The notes below the pieces were generated by a model, which did no database searches, was not told the DNA's origin, and saw only the letters and a program-made list of their open reading frames with translations. Source: Kingdonia uniflora (taxonomy: Eukaryota > Streptophyta > Magnoliopsida > Ranunculales > Circaeasteraceae). From it: 64,000 bases of DNA. Positions 32,408 to 43,439 of the stretch are shown one piece after another; within the stretch, counting starts at the first letter, position 1; each line of letters opens with the position of its first letter. The DNA lies in NCBI GenBank assembly GCA_014058105.1, contig JACGCM010000832.1, positions 62,001 through 126,000 on the forward strand, in the 5' to 3' direction. Both the position numbers and the translations under genes were made by a program.

Positions 32408-32596
32408 TGTTGGGGCCCGAGCCCCCATTGCACCGATATTGTCCCCACCTTTACCACATAGTTGGGCTGGACTAGGTGTGGGGTTTTATTCTTAAAAGGT
32501 CTCGGTACAATTTAATATTCCGTATCTTCTTATATCCTCGTGTGAACTACATCTTCTACCCGATGTAAGACTAACTTTGATCCACTTATCTTAAGA
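32408..32596 (-). repeat. TRIM-type LTR inside the Copia A1 leader, 189 bp
   Basis: Minus strand: starts TCTTAAGATAAGTGG next to a purine tract (CCAAGGTAGAGAT) and ends GGGGCCCCAACA, followed by AG and TGGTGTCAGAGCC, a primer-binding site. It is the same family as the LTRs at 4035, 4312, 4996 and 5762 and the same length as the copy at 37324-37512. Confidence 0.75.
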
Positions 32597-32837
32597 ATCT
32601 CTACCTTGGATTAAACACCGTTAGTCAACAACCATCCATTTTGAGCTTCACGGAAGCGATCATGAGCTCTACCTCAAAAGATAACCGTTCACGACCACCG
32701 CACATCTATGCGAGTATAATAATTTATTTTGAGCTTCACGGAGAGAGAACATGAGCTCCACATGGAGAGAGAACATGAGCTCTACAATGAACAATTAGAG
32801 AGAGGTACTGATACATTAAAATATGCTCAGTTGAACC

Positions 32838-32854
32838 ACAGCCCTGATACCACT
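32838..32854 (-). promoter_or_regulatory. Primer-binding site of Copia unit A1
   Basis: The minus strand reads AGTGGTATCAGGGC beside the LTR end CCCAACA. TGGTATCAGAGC, complementary to initiator methionine tRNA, is the standard Copia primer site. A second such site lies at about 32395-32407, 445 bp downstream. Confidence 0.85.
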
Positions 32855-33417
32855 TGTTGGGAAATCACGACTTTTTTACTATGTATAATTCGAAGATAAG
32901 CAAGATAAATTTAACGATAAATAAACTAGCAAGCAAACAAAGACAACACACGATTTTTACGTAGAAACCCTTCAACATGAAAGGGAAATGCTATGGGGAA
33001 AATCCGAATCCACTATACCAATCAACGGATTACAAACATCCTCAATCGTGAGGGTTACAATAAAATTCAGCACCTTGTATACCCAAACAAGATCTACTAA
33101 ATGTTGTTTACCTTCAACTTGAAAGAACACCTTCAATCCCCCTTACGTCAATAAACTTGTCGGAGAACACCTTCTTTTGTTGCTTGATCGAAGCACAAAT
33201 AATACTTGGATTGATTTCTCTCTTCACCTCACACCAATGGAGATGGATTTGTTTTCTTCAAGTTGGGTTTTCCAAGTTCTCTCTCTAAAACTTTCTCCAA
33301 GAGTACACATCACATTAGAAAAGATAAGGCTTTCTAGAAGTCATCATTTACCTTTTGCAAGGTAAGATCTAAACCCATTAAGTTTATAGGCCTCATCATG
33401 GGTTGGACTACCCAAAA
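32855..33417 (-). repeat. Copia A, shared middle LTR (5' LTR of A1 and 3' LTR of A2), 563 bp
   Basis: Homologous to 9867-10421 along its length. It has a primer site on its left side and RNase H plus polypurine sequence on its right side, so it serves as 5' LTR of the left unit and 3' LTR of the right unit. Confidence 0.93.
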
Positions 33418-33469
33418 ATATCCTTCTCCAACACATGAGGAGGTCTTCCCCCTGCCATTGAGGTAAATC

Positions 33470-33965
33470 CACTTGTACTAATAAGTATCCATACCGGCCG
33501 AATTTCTAAAGAACTCATACTTATCTTTTGCAAGAACCATCGTCATCATATCGGATGGATTTGAATCCGTATGAACTTTATCCAAATTTATCAAGCGCCT
33601 CTCTAACACATCTCTCATCCAATGATATCGAATCTCGATATGCTTAGTCCTTGAGTGAAATATGGCCTTTTTACTCAAGTCTATGCCACTTTGGCTATCA
33701 AACTTGACCACATACCTGCTTTGTTTTAAGCCCAACTCGCGTAGAAAGTGCTTCATCCACTACATCTCTTTACATGCCTTGGTAGAGGTGACATACTCAG
33801 CCTCGGCAGTAGATAAAACAATACCCTTTTGTAACCTTGATTGCCATGAAATAGCTCCCCCGACAAAGATAAACAAGTAACCCGATGTAGATTTTCTACG
33901 ATCAAGATCACCGGAAAAATCTGAATCCGTAAACCTCTCTAACTCGAGTTTAGATTTTCCATAGC
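33470..33965 (-). pseudogene. Copia A2 RNase H
   Basis: The frame 33478-33756 reads MKHFLRELGLKQSRYVVKFD, SQSGIDLSKKAIFHSRTKHI, EIRYHWMRDVLERRLINLDK. SRTKHIEIRYHWMRD is the well-known end of Tork RNase H. More decayed upstream blocks follow to about 33965. Confidence 0.88.
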
Positions 33966-34179
33966 ATAAGCATACCTTGGAATTGCCTCTAAGATACCGA
34001 AGTATCCACTTAACATCTTCCCAATGTCATTTCCCCATATTTAAAAGAAATCTACTTACCACACCAATGGCATCTGTGATGTCCGTCCTTGTTCATATCA
34101 TAGCATACATAAGGCTTCCCACGACCGAAGCATATGGATCATTTTTCATATCTTCTATCTCCTTCTTGCTTGTAGGACA

Positions 34180-35030
34180 TTCCTTGGAGCTTATCTTGAA
34201 ATTACTTGCAAATGGAGTGCTAATGGGCTTTGTATTCTTCATCTTACTTCTCTAGAGATAACCATAGCTTCTTTGATTCTCTATCCTGCTTGATTGTCAT
34301 GCCTAACATTTGCTTTGCCTGACCCAAGTCTTTCCTATCAAAGGAATTGCCCAAGTCGTTCTTCAACCTACAAATCATGTTAGCATCTTTTCCATCAATC
34401 ATCATATCATTAACAAAAAGTAAAAGAATAATGAAATTACCATTTGGAAACTTCTTAGAATGAACACAATGATCAAATGTCGATCTTTAGAACCCATGCT
34501 CCACCATGAAAGCATCAAACTTTTTGTATCATATTCTAGGAGCTTGCTTTAGCCCATACAAACTTTTGTGTAATCGACATACCATGCATTCCTTTCCCTT
34601 GACCTCAAACCCATGAGGTTGCTCCATATAGATTTTTTCTTTCAAATCTCCATGGAGAAATGCGGTTTTTACATCAAGTTGTTCATCTTCAAGGTCCAAA
34701 TTTGCCGCTAGACCCAAAATAACTCGAATAGAAGAATGTTCTACAACTAGCGAGAAGATCTCAACAAAGTCGATTCCCATTCTTTGGCCAAATCCTTTAA
34801 CCACAAGATGTGCTTTGTACCTCACCTTCCTATCGCCTTCATTGTTAACTTGAAGACCCATTTGTTCTTCAATGCTTTTCTTTCCTTTGGTAACTTAACC
34901 AACTCATAAGTATGGTTCTTATGCAATGAATCGATCACATCTTGCATAACTTTTAGCCACTCACCCTTTACTTTATGGCCTCGAACTTCTTGAAAACTTT
35001 TCGGTTCGCCAATGTTTGTGAGCATCACAT
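34180..35030 (-). pseudogene. Copia A2 reverse transcriptase
   Basis: Minus-strand frames 34822-35028 and 34529-34861 read WLKVMQDVIDSLHKNHTYEL, RYKAHLVVKGFGQRMGIDFV, EQLDVKTAFLHGDLKEKIYM, RLHKSLYGLKQAP. Downstream (34381-34450) the catalytic strand reads FVNDMM in place of YVDDML, so an active-site Asp is again replaced. This unit and A1 lost the motif by different changes, so they decayed independently. Confidence 0.9.
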
Positions 35031-35099
35031 ACCCATTAGGAGAGTACTTTGTAGAAGGTGTACGTATTCTTGAAGATCATATCAATTACAATTTAACAA

Positions 35100-36175
35100 C
35101 TTCTTCATTTGGTTCTTGCTCCCCCACATCATCGTCATCGTCATCATCAATGGGAGCATGTTCATAGTTTTGTTCATCCCCACTATGAGCATCTTCATCA
35201 TGTTCTCCGTTTTCATCTCTATCATCATAATCATCATGGTGCACAGGTTCGGGAGGCATAGGATGCGAAAATTAAGCAACTACCATTTGAGATTCATCGC
35301 CCATACCATCCTTCTCAAAGTCTACAGATGTTTGATTTTCCCGAAAAACAACATCCCGGCTTCGATGTAACTTCTTGCCAATTGGATCCCATAACCGATA
35401 CCCAAATTCATCATCATCACCATATACCACGAAGATACATGGTTTAGATTTGGAGTCTAACTTGGAACGGAGTTCATCGGAAATATGCATATAGGCTTTG
35501 CAACCAAATACCTTCAAATGTTAATATAACACATTTTTCCCGCACCATATCTTTTGTAGAACTTCTCTCCCAAGTGGTATGGAAGGTTAATGGTTGATTA
35601 GATAACAAGCGGTGTGCATAGCTTCCCCCCAAAATGGTTTTGGTAATTTTGCACAAGCTAGCATAATTCTAATTCTTTCCACGATAGTTCAGATTATCCT
35701 TTCGGCCACTCCATTATGTTGAGGTGTACATGGAACCGTACATTGTGTCTAATCCTATGTTCACCAAGATAATTTGAAAACCTTTTGGATTTATATTCAC
35801 CCATGTTGTTGGTATGGAGACAATTGAGAAGCTTTCTGATTTACCGCTCAACCATGGCATGAAACATTTTGAAAATACTGAACACCTCATCTTTGGTCTT
35901 CATAGCATAAATCCATACCATTCTTGAAGCATCATCTATGAGTGTAAACAATTGGATGCACTACCAAGAGACTTGACATCAAGTGAGCAAACTTCGGAAT
36001 ATACAACATCCAGAGTGTTAGTTTCATGATTTGAACCACCACTTGTAAGAAACAAAACTCTATGTTGTTTACCGGCTAAACAATGATCACATGAATTTAA
36101 AGGCGTACCTTTGATGCTGGGAAGGAGATATTTCTTGGACAAAATTTGCAAACTCTTTTCGATCATATGACCAAG
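35100..36175 (-). pseudogene. Copia A2 integrase and acidic linker
   Basis: The frame 35936-36166 has CDHCLAGKQHRVLFL and the start of the core; the catalytic region 35700-35935 is full of stops. The frame 35272-35517 has FGCKAYMHISDELRSKLDSK and PCIFVVYGDDDEFGYRLWDP, and the acidic linker follows (35116-35280). Compared with A1 this integrase is more eroded in the core. Confidence 0.85.
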
Positions 36176-36303
36176 TCATCGATGCCATAAAGCCGATAAC
36201 AAAATCTCTATGGTCGAATTTAACCTTCCTTCACATAATCGCCCCTTTATCTTATAAAGTGTACCAATTTTCTCACCTCTAGCCTCCACAAGAGAACCTC
36301 TTG

Positions 36304-37281
36304 TCAATTTCTACTTTCCTTGCCCAAAGTGTTGTCATATCCTTCATTATCAAGCTTTCCAACCGAAATAAGATTTAAGCAAAGATCCGGAGCATGCCTT
36401 ACATCTTTCAACATAAGCTTTTGACTGCTACCAGTTGCAACGAGTATATCACAAATATCCATAATTTTGGAGACATTATTATTCCCCCACTTGACCATAC
36501 CAAAATCGCTGGAGTTATAAGATGAAAATAATTCATTACTTGGAGTAGCATGATAAGAAATACTCGTATCGATCACCCACTCCATATCTCTATTTGTGAC
36601 ACCAAAGCAATCTTTATCATAAGTTATAAGCACCACCACATCATCACCGGTAGCAACTACCGAAGTATCTTTAGTCTTTTCATTGTTCTTCCCATCTTTC
36701 TTCTCCCTTAGGAATTTTTGACAATTTTTCTTCATATGGCCTTTCTTCCCACAATAGTAGCATTCAATATTTTTGTTCCTTGATTTTGATCTTCCTCTCG
36801 ACTTGTCACGATTTTGATCATACCTCTTAGTAGATCTTCCTCGTTCTTTACTAGCCAATACTTGTGATTGAGAAGGATTCAATGACTTTCTTCTCACTTC
36901 TTCATTCAATAAGCTACTAGTAACTTACGCTCATCGTGACAATACTATTCGGTACCGAATTGCTTAAGGATATTATCAATGTTTCCCAACTTTCCCGTAG
37001 TGAACTAAGCAACAACAAAGCTTGCAACTCATCTTCCACAAAGCTTGTGAAGAACTCTCATTTGACACATGGTAAAAAATAACATCATCCAACCATTGTC
37101 AAATAGTTTTAATCATTTTTCTATCCAATTTTTTCCAATCGTCGTCGGACATATCCTTTGGCTGGCTTCCAACCCCTTCAATGGGTATATACAAATCTTT
37201 ACAATAATGCAAGTCTTCCATCTTCGGCATCCAAATTGACCAATTGTTATCGTTGAGACTAACCATTCTTGCATCTATCAT
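36304..37281 (-). pseudogene. Copia A2 gag and protease
   Basis: Gag begins at the ATG at 37281 (MIDARMVSLNDNNWSIWMPK). A 201-codon frame (36304-36909) carries EEVRRKSLNPSQSQVLASKE, an Arg/Ser-rich stretch, the intact zinc knuckle CYYCGKKGHMKKNC and the protease block MEWVIDTSISYHAT. The catalytic DTG has become DTS. Between 36910 and 37098 the frame is broken. Confidence 0.92.
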
Positions 37282-37323
37282 GAATCAAACACGAGCACCA
37301 CCAACCACGGATCTGACACCACT

Positions 37324-37512
37324 TGTGAGGGTTCGAGCCCCCATTGGACTGATATTGTCCCCATTTTTACCACCTAGTTGTGTTGGGCTATGTGTGGGGT
37401 TTTATTCTTAAAAGTCCTCGGTGTAATTTAATAGTCCGTATTTTCTTATAATCTTGTGTGAACTACATCTTCTACCCTATGTAGGACTAACTTTGATCTA
37501 CCGATCTTAACA
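37324..37512 (-). repeat. TRIM-type LTR inside the Copia A2 leader, 189 bp
   Basis: Minus strand: TGTTAAGATCGGTAGATC ... GAACCCTCACA, preceded by the purine tract TAAGGTAGAGAT and followed by AGTGGTGTCAGATCC. Equivalent to 32408-32596 in unit A1. Confidence 0.78.
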
Positions 37513-37755
37513 ATCTCTACCTTAGATCAAATATCATTAGTCAACAACTGATCATTTTGAGCTTCATAGAAGCGAACATGAGCTCCACTTCGAACGATAA
37601 CCGTCCACCACTACCGTACATTTATGCAAGAATAATCATTTATTTTGAGCTTCACGAAGATAGAATATGATCTCCACACGGGGAGTGAACATGAGCTCCA
37701 CCTTGAATAATTAGAGAAACATGTCGATATATTAAGATACACCTAGGTGAGCCAT

Positions 37756-37773
37756 CGGCTCTGATACCACTTG
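37756..37773 (-). promoter_or_regulatory. Primer-binding site of Copia unit A2
   Basis: The minus strand reads AAGTGGTATCAGAGCCG next to the LTR end CCTAACA, a perfect TGGTATCAGAGCC. Confidence 0.9.
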
Positions 37774-38331
37774 TTAGGAAATCACAATTTTCCTACTATG
37801 TATAATTTGACGATAAGCAAGAGTAATTTAATGACAAATAAACTAGCAAGCAAACAAAGACAACACACAATTTTTACGTAGAAACCCTTCAACATGAAAA
37901 GGAAATGCTATGGGGAAAATCCGAATCCACTATACCAATCAACGGATTACAAACATCCTCAATCGTAAGGGTTACAATAAAATTCAGCACCTTGTATACC
38001 CAAACAAGATCTACTAAATGTTGTTTACCTTCAACTTGAAAGAACACCTTCAATCCCCTTACGTCAATAAACTCGTCGGAGAACACCTTCTTTTGTTGCT
38101 TGATCGAAGCACAAATAATACTTGGATTGATTCCTCTCTTCACCTCACACCAATGGAGATGGATTTGTTTTCATTAAGTTTAGTTTTCCAAGTTCTCTCT
38201 CTTAAACTTTCTCCAAGAGTGCACACCAAATTATAAATGACAAGGCTTTTCTAGAAGTCCTCATTTACCTTTTCCATGGTTAGAACTAAGCCTATTAAGT
38301 TTATGGGCCTCATCATGGGTTGGTCCCAACA
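37774..38331 (-). repeat. Copia A, rightmost LTR (5' LTR of A2), 558 bp
   Basis: Homologous to the other two LTRs. It ends GGTCCCAACA at 38331 and is followed by ACTGT (38332-38336), identical to 9862-9866, so the whole three-LTR block entered, or now sits, as one unit. Confidence 0.93.
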
Positions 38332-38395
38332 ACTGTTATCCTTGCATGATTCTTAGCCTAAGGCGTTCTGCTCAAAAATGGCTTCCTCGAATGAA
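38332..38395 (-). pseudogene. 14-3-3 exon, 5' part
   Basis: The minus strand, after an acceptor-like ATCTCGTGCAG, reads FEEAIFEQNALG, stop, ESCKDNS, matching the 14-3-3 pattern (A)FDEAIAELDTLGEESYKDS. The TAA stop replaces a Glu codon. It joins 9866 and lower coordinates across the insertion. No other 14-3-3 exon was recognised on either side, so the exon was probably part of a captured fragment or a decayed copy. Confidence 0.85.
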
Positions 38396-38669
38396 CTGCA
38401 CGAGATACAAAATCAGGATATAGAAGAACGATTGCTTTAGTTTATAATAGACATAGTATATAAGTTGTACAAGTGAAACCCAGCTTAAGATACAAAGTAG
38501 GTGATAAATTGTTAGCTTTCCGTATACTATTGTCAGCGAAGGTGAGTGTCGCTTTCTGTAGAGACTTAGTCCTTGAGCTGCTTCCACAACGAACTATCAA
38601 GATGCTAGGCTCATGTAAAATTTCAAGGGCACACCTCCTAATGATGTTTATACGCATCCCACGAGTTAG
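38396..38669 (-). other. Intron-like and unassigned sequence upstream of the 14-3-3 exon
   Basis: A 71-codon minus-strand frame (38442-38657) has no recognisable motif. The segment next to 38396 looks like intron sequence leading to the acceptor. Confidence 0.3.
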
Positions 38670-39093
38670 TAGATGATGTAGCTTGAACCTTTAGAGAACA
38701 AGAAATAATGAGTTAAAAACACCTATCTCAAGAACTGATAGTTACAGGAACGGCTTCGAAAAGCTCTACCACTCTTCCCCTAATCCCGAAGAATGTGCTG
38801 CTGCCCACAAGCTAAGGAGGAGATCTATAAATAAGGCATAAATGATAGATAATAGATATACATTTTAGGAGATAGAAAATATACATTATATTTTACATTC
38901 TAGAGTACCAACCTTTGTAACTTGTAATATCCAAGCAATAAATAAAATCTTTCAAATCCTTGAATTAAAGTCGTGATTTCAGAGGTTTCTACGCTAATCT
39001 CATGCTATTTTAAATATATCGTTTACAATTGTTTGCATTTTAAGTATATTCAGTATAAGAGGTCGATTCGAGCTATAAATTTAGGCCCTTACA
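38670..39093 (+). repeat. Element F (Tat Gypsy), 5' LTR, right part
   Basis: The region carries a TATA-like CTATAAATAAGG at 38828-38839, an AATAAATAAAAT polyadenylation-like signal at 38938-38949 and ends ...CCCTTACA at 39093 right before the primer site. The left edge cannot be fixed because no second LTR of F was found. Confidence 0.6.
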
Positions 39094-39112
39094 TTTGGCG
39101 CCGTATGTGGGA
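39094..39112 (+). promoter_or_regulatory. Primer-binding site of element F
   Basis: TTTGGCGCCGTATGTGGGA is one base off the TTTGGCGCCGTCTGTGGGA motif that follows the 5' LTR in the Tat lineage. Confidence 0.88.
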
Positions 39113-39169
39113 AATGGTACTTACCACGAAATCCTAAGATTAGCAGTAAAAAAAATTCATCGACAAAAA

Positions 39170-40565
39170 TCATGGTGAATACAAAATGGGCAGCTTCAAC
39201 AATCAAACAAGAAGTTGCGTCAATAACCTGATCAGTTGGCAGATTTAAAGGCAAGCCTCCACGCATAAACCATTATGTGAAATGAACTCGAGCTTCAATT
39301 GATCCTGCAAGATCGGGAACTTTGTAGTAAAGAGCTAGAGAAAGAGTGAAGAGCTCGACCGTTGGAATCTAAGCGATACAAAAAACATATAACCACGCTA
39401 CAAGCCGCTTTGAAAGTACTGCAGGACAATCAACAGGGACTAACACCCAGAGACAACAAGGCCATGCCTGCACATTACAGGATATTAGAGCATGATAGAC
39501 TAGAACCTCAAGGAGTCGTAAATGGAGGGGCAGCCAGGTAACCACACAATAATTTGTAGGAACCAGAAGCCTCGGTCCATTTGAGACGAGACGATCAACC
39601 TAAAGTTAGTAAAGGATGTCGACACTCAAGACATCAAGAACATGAGCTGCGACCTCCAACTAGGGTACCAATTGGGGAGAGGTTGAGTGTGGGGAGTGGC
39701 AATCATAACCCGAGACCCGCTCAACGATCAACTTCAACATTACGTCAATATGTAACACAAGAACACATGGACCAACGAATCCGAGAACTACCAGAAGCAT
39801 GAACTCTTTACAACAATGACTAGTTGACCAAACTCTGGGGAAGTCCGATTGCTAAAGAACAATTTGAAATAGAAGTTACAGCAAGATTCTACACTTCGAA
39901 GATCAATAAATATAAAGGCACCGCTCCAGGAGAACACATCCAATATTTCTGAGATTCGTTGGGGTTATATTCGAACTTAAAACCGCATTCTTTGTCGCTT
40001 GTTCGTGACAAGTCCTTAAGGAGAGCCACTTCGATGGTTCCATTCTCTGCCTAAGGAGTCGATCTATACATTCGACCAGTTGCAAAAACTCTTCATAAAA
40101 ACTTATGCTTTTAACAAAGATAAAAATGCGAATTTGCACACTACCATCAGTCTCAAATAAGCCCAGTGAGAGAAGCTCAAAGCTTTCACCAAGAAATTCC
40201 TCGAACTGGCCAAGAAGGTGGACAACTTAGATAAAAATATACTGTATCGGCCTTAACCAATGACCTTCAAATCAAATGTAGAGCAAAAAAACATTTATTT
40301 TTAAACAAGCCCACTACTCTTGAAGAAATGATTAAAAAGGTAAGTGGGTATATTGGCGCAGAAAAGATGATGTCTGAAAGACATAAATCTACTAAAAATG
40401 TCCTGGCCACAAAGGGCCCTAGCACAAAAAGAAATATTGATCGAAATAGTGATGAGCGAGGTGATAAGAAGCAAGCCAAGACAGAAGATGGGAAGACTCG
40501 AAAGGAGAACTTACTCCCAAAGCCCGCCCTTCCAGAGTTAAATGTGAAACTCTTGGAGATTTAAA
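39170..40565 (+). pseudogene. Element F gag, decayed
   Basis: The region has short broken frames: ARFYTSKINKYKGTAPGEHI-like sequence near 39880 (start of the capsid core), then at 40328-40564 KVSGYIGAEKMMSERHKSTK and a Lys/Arg-rich tail, as at the end of Tat gag. The finger motif is eroded. Assignment leans on its position between primer site and protease. Confidence 0.65.
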
Positions 40566-40599
40566 GACAAGTTCTTTCTTAACGGTTAACCTCTTGAAT

Positions 40600-41150
40600 C
40601 AATTGAAGGCAAACCATACTGTAAACGCCATAAAGTAAACCATTATGACACTGACAAATGCTATGATGTGGAACCCGAGGAGAAACACATGTATCACCTC
40701 TATATCAATCATATGATCGAGATACCTCAGATCAACAATTCGATCAGGTTTAAGAGAAGGAGGTCGACACAATGCCATGATCTCACGGTAAAGAAAAAAG
40801 AGGTTAAATTACTACCTAAATCAAGTCAGAGGTGAACTGGTATTTTATTCAAAGATTATGATGTAGGACATGTGAAATTCCCACACCACGTCGTGTTGGT
40901 TGTCATGTTAAAAATGAAGAACTTTGTAATGCACATTATGATGGTAGATATAGGTAGTGCTATCGAAGTTCTTTTTCAAAGTACCATAGAGCTGATGGGG
41001 CTTACAGATAAAGTAAAAATAACTAACATAAATATCAGTAGATTTAATAGATCTAAAGATGAGAGGGTGAGAAAAATTGTCCTACTTATAACAGTCAAGC
41101 CTGAAACTCTCGACTCCACTTTCTATGTGATCAATGCAAAATTCTGATAC
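40600..41150 (+). pseudogene. Element F nucleocapsid-like end and protease
   Basis: CKRHKVNHYDTDKCYDVEPE near 40620-40680 resembles the C..H...H.TxxC finger of Tat gag. The frame 40872-41147 carries VVMLKMKNFVMHIMMVDIGS then AIEVLF, the protease block with DTGSSADILF changed to DIGSAIEVLF, and the ISRFNRSKDERVRKI and TFYVINAKF blocks. Confidence 0.8.
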
Positions 41151-41499
41151 CTAGGTATCATGGGGCGTTATTGGTTGTATAATATGAAAGCAATACCTTC
41201 CACGTACCACCAAAAACTTTGTATCAAATGGGGCAAAGGAATATATGAAATCAAGGGAAGCCAATAGTTATCTCGTACTTGTAAAAATACAGTATAGAAA
41301 ACAATTGACATATTAGGAGAATTTGCTTTATACCAATTATAGAATGCTGATCACGCCAGATATCAGCTTCATACAGTCAAGCTAACAGAATATATTGAGA
41401 TCGATGGGTAAGACAAATAAATATATGTTGGCACCAGACTCGAGCATGAAGAATGAGAAGTCTTACTACAGTTCCTTCGAGCTAACAAAGATGTGTGCA

Positions 41500-42340
41500 C
41501 TTTGACTTTCAGGGAGATGCCTGGAGTTGACCCAGAGATGGCTTGTCACAAGCTTAGTATAAGGGACAAAGCAACATCGATCAAACAAAAATAGAGAAGG
41601 TTATCACCTCAACTCAGAGATGAGGTAAATAAGGAGATAGATGAACTAATCAAAGTAGGTTTCATCAGGGAAGCCAAGTATTCAAATTAGATCTCCAATA
41701 TCGCAGCTGTCCCAAAGAAGAATGGGAAGATCTGTGTTTATGTAGATTTCACCAATCTAAACAAATACTCAACGAAATATAGTTTCCCACTTCCAATCAT
41801 CTACCAAATACTGGACACAACCACAGGCCGTGAATTACTGTCAATGATGGATACCGCATTATGATACAATCAGATACCACTTTCAGAGGAAGATCAGGAT
41901 AAATTATATTCATCATTGAGATATGCCTGTAATATTTCAAAGTTATGCCATTTGGGCTAAAAAATGTTGGGGCAACCTATCCACAGTTAGTAACAGCTAT
42001 GTTCAAAGAAAACTTGGAGAAAACCATAGAGGTATACATTAATGATATGCTTTATATGAGCTTGAAGACAAAAGACCATGTGACCGACCTTGGGACTATC
42101 ATTAACATTATACGGTAATTCAGAATGAAATTGATTAATCCAAATAAATGTCGATTCAGTGTACAATCTGGCAAATTCCTCGGTCATTTAACCAACAAAA
42201 AGGGGATAGAAGTAGGCCCATAACAGATTTGAGCTCTAATGTCTATGCCATTACCAAAGACTAAAATAGATGTGCAAAAGTTAACAGGCATGATCGTAGC
42301 AATAAACTGGTTTGTTTCAAAATCATCAGATCATTGTATA
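41500..42340 (+). pseudogene. Element F reverse transcriptase
   Basis: Translation with breaks gives VDPEMACHKLSIRDKATSIK, QLRDEVNKEIDELIKVGFIR, IAAVPKKNGKICVYVDFTNL, NKYSTKYSFPLP, ELLSMMDTAL.YNQIPLSEE and later VYINDMLYMSLKTKDH. The catalytic YVDD is YIND. Stops follow KQK and in the YSGYNQ block. Confidence 0.9.
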
Positions 42341-42374
42341 TGATTATTTCTTCCACTAAACGAGTTTACTAGAA

Positions 42375-43190
42375 GTGGAAATGGAAAAAAATAGATATAT
42401 CAATTGGATCGAAGAATGTAAAGCCCTTTTTCAAGAGTTGAAAAAGTACATTAGAAAATCTCTAACCATGAGTACACTGATAGAAGGCAAAAAATTAGTG
42501 TATTTCATAAGTAAAACGCTTACTTCAGTAGAAACAAGATATAATAAGGTCAATAAGCTCCTCCTAGCACTTGTCTACACATCACAAAAATTAAAGCATT
42601 ACTTCCAAGCACACTCCGTGAAGGTCATGACGAACTACCCCCTTCGGGAGGTACTATCTGAAAATGAGAAATCACGCTGAGTACAATAATGGTTAGTAAG
42701 TTTGGGGGTGCACGACATTAGTTTTTAATAGAGAAGTTTAGAGAAAGGACAAACTATAGCTGATTTACGACCTGATGTAGTAAAAGGGCATTATATCAAG
42801 CCACTTGACCAGCCTTTTAAAGAAAGGGTAGAGTGGGTGACCAGAGATGAATGGAGGTTACTTACCAATGGTTTAGTAGGACCCATAGGGTCATGCATAG
42901 GAGTCATTTTAATTACTTTATCAAATTACAGAATTAAAAAGTCAATAAGACTTCCTTTCGAAGCTTCTAACAATGTCACAAAATATGAGGTAATAATCCA
43001 TGAGTTGGGTATGGTATTAGAGATCGGGGTAGCTGAGATATCGATATACAATGATTCATTACTTATAGTTCACCACTACTCTGAGTAATATGAAAAGAAT
43101 GGGAAGATGATTGATTATGCAGCATTGGTGGCCTAAAGAATGAACATATTTAAGAAGGCAACACTCGAATATTTACCTTGTGGGAAAAAT
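42375..43190 (+). pseudogene. Element F dual RNase H
   Basis: The frame 42375-42680 (YFISKTLTSVETRYNKVNKL, LLALVYTSQKLKHYFQAHSV) is the first RNase H, with the front part deleted. The frame 42837-43088 (GPIGSCIGVILITLSNYRIK, LPFEASNNVTKYEVIIHELG, NDSLLIVHHYSE) is the second, archaeal-like RNase H, where NNEAEYEA has become NNVTKYEV. Confidence 0.88.
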
Positions 43191-43439
43191 TGACACGCCG
43201 AATCGCTGGCCTACTTTGCTGGTGTGTGAGGTATAGAAGCTAGATATCTTAAGATCGAAGTAGAATCGAGCCCCAACATCAATCATGCCTCGATATACGT
43301 AATCACTATGGGGAAAATATAGAGGAGGAAAACAATTGGAGGAAATCCTTCCTAAGGTATTTGGGTCCAAAAAATAAGTGTGATGGCGACCTCCCAAATG
43401 ATCTAAAGGACAAAATGAAAATAATTAAGAATTTAAAGC

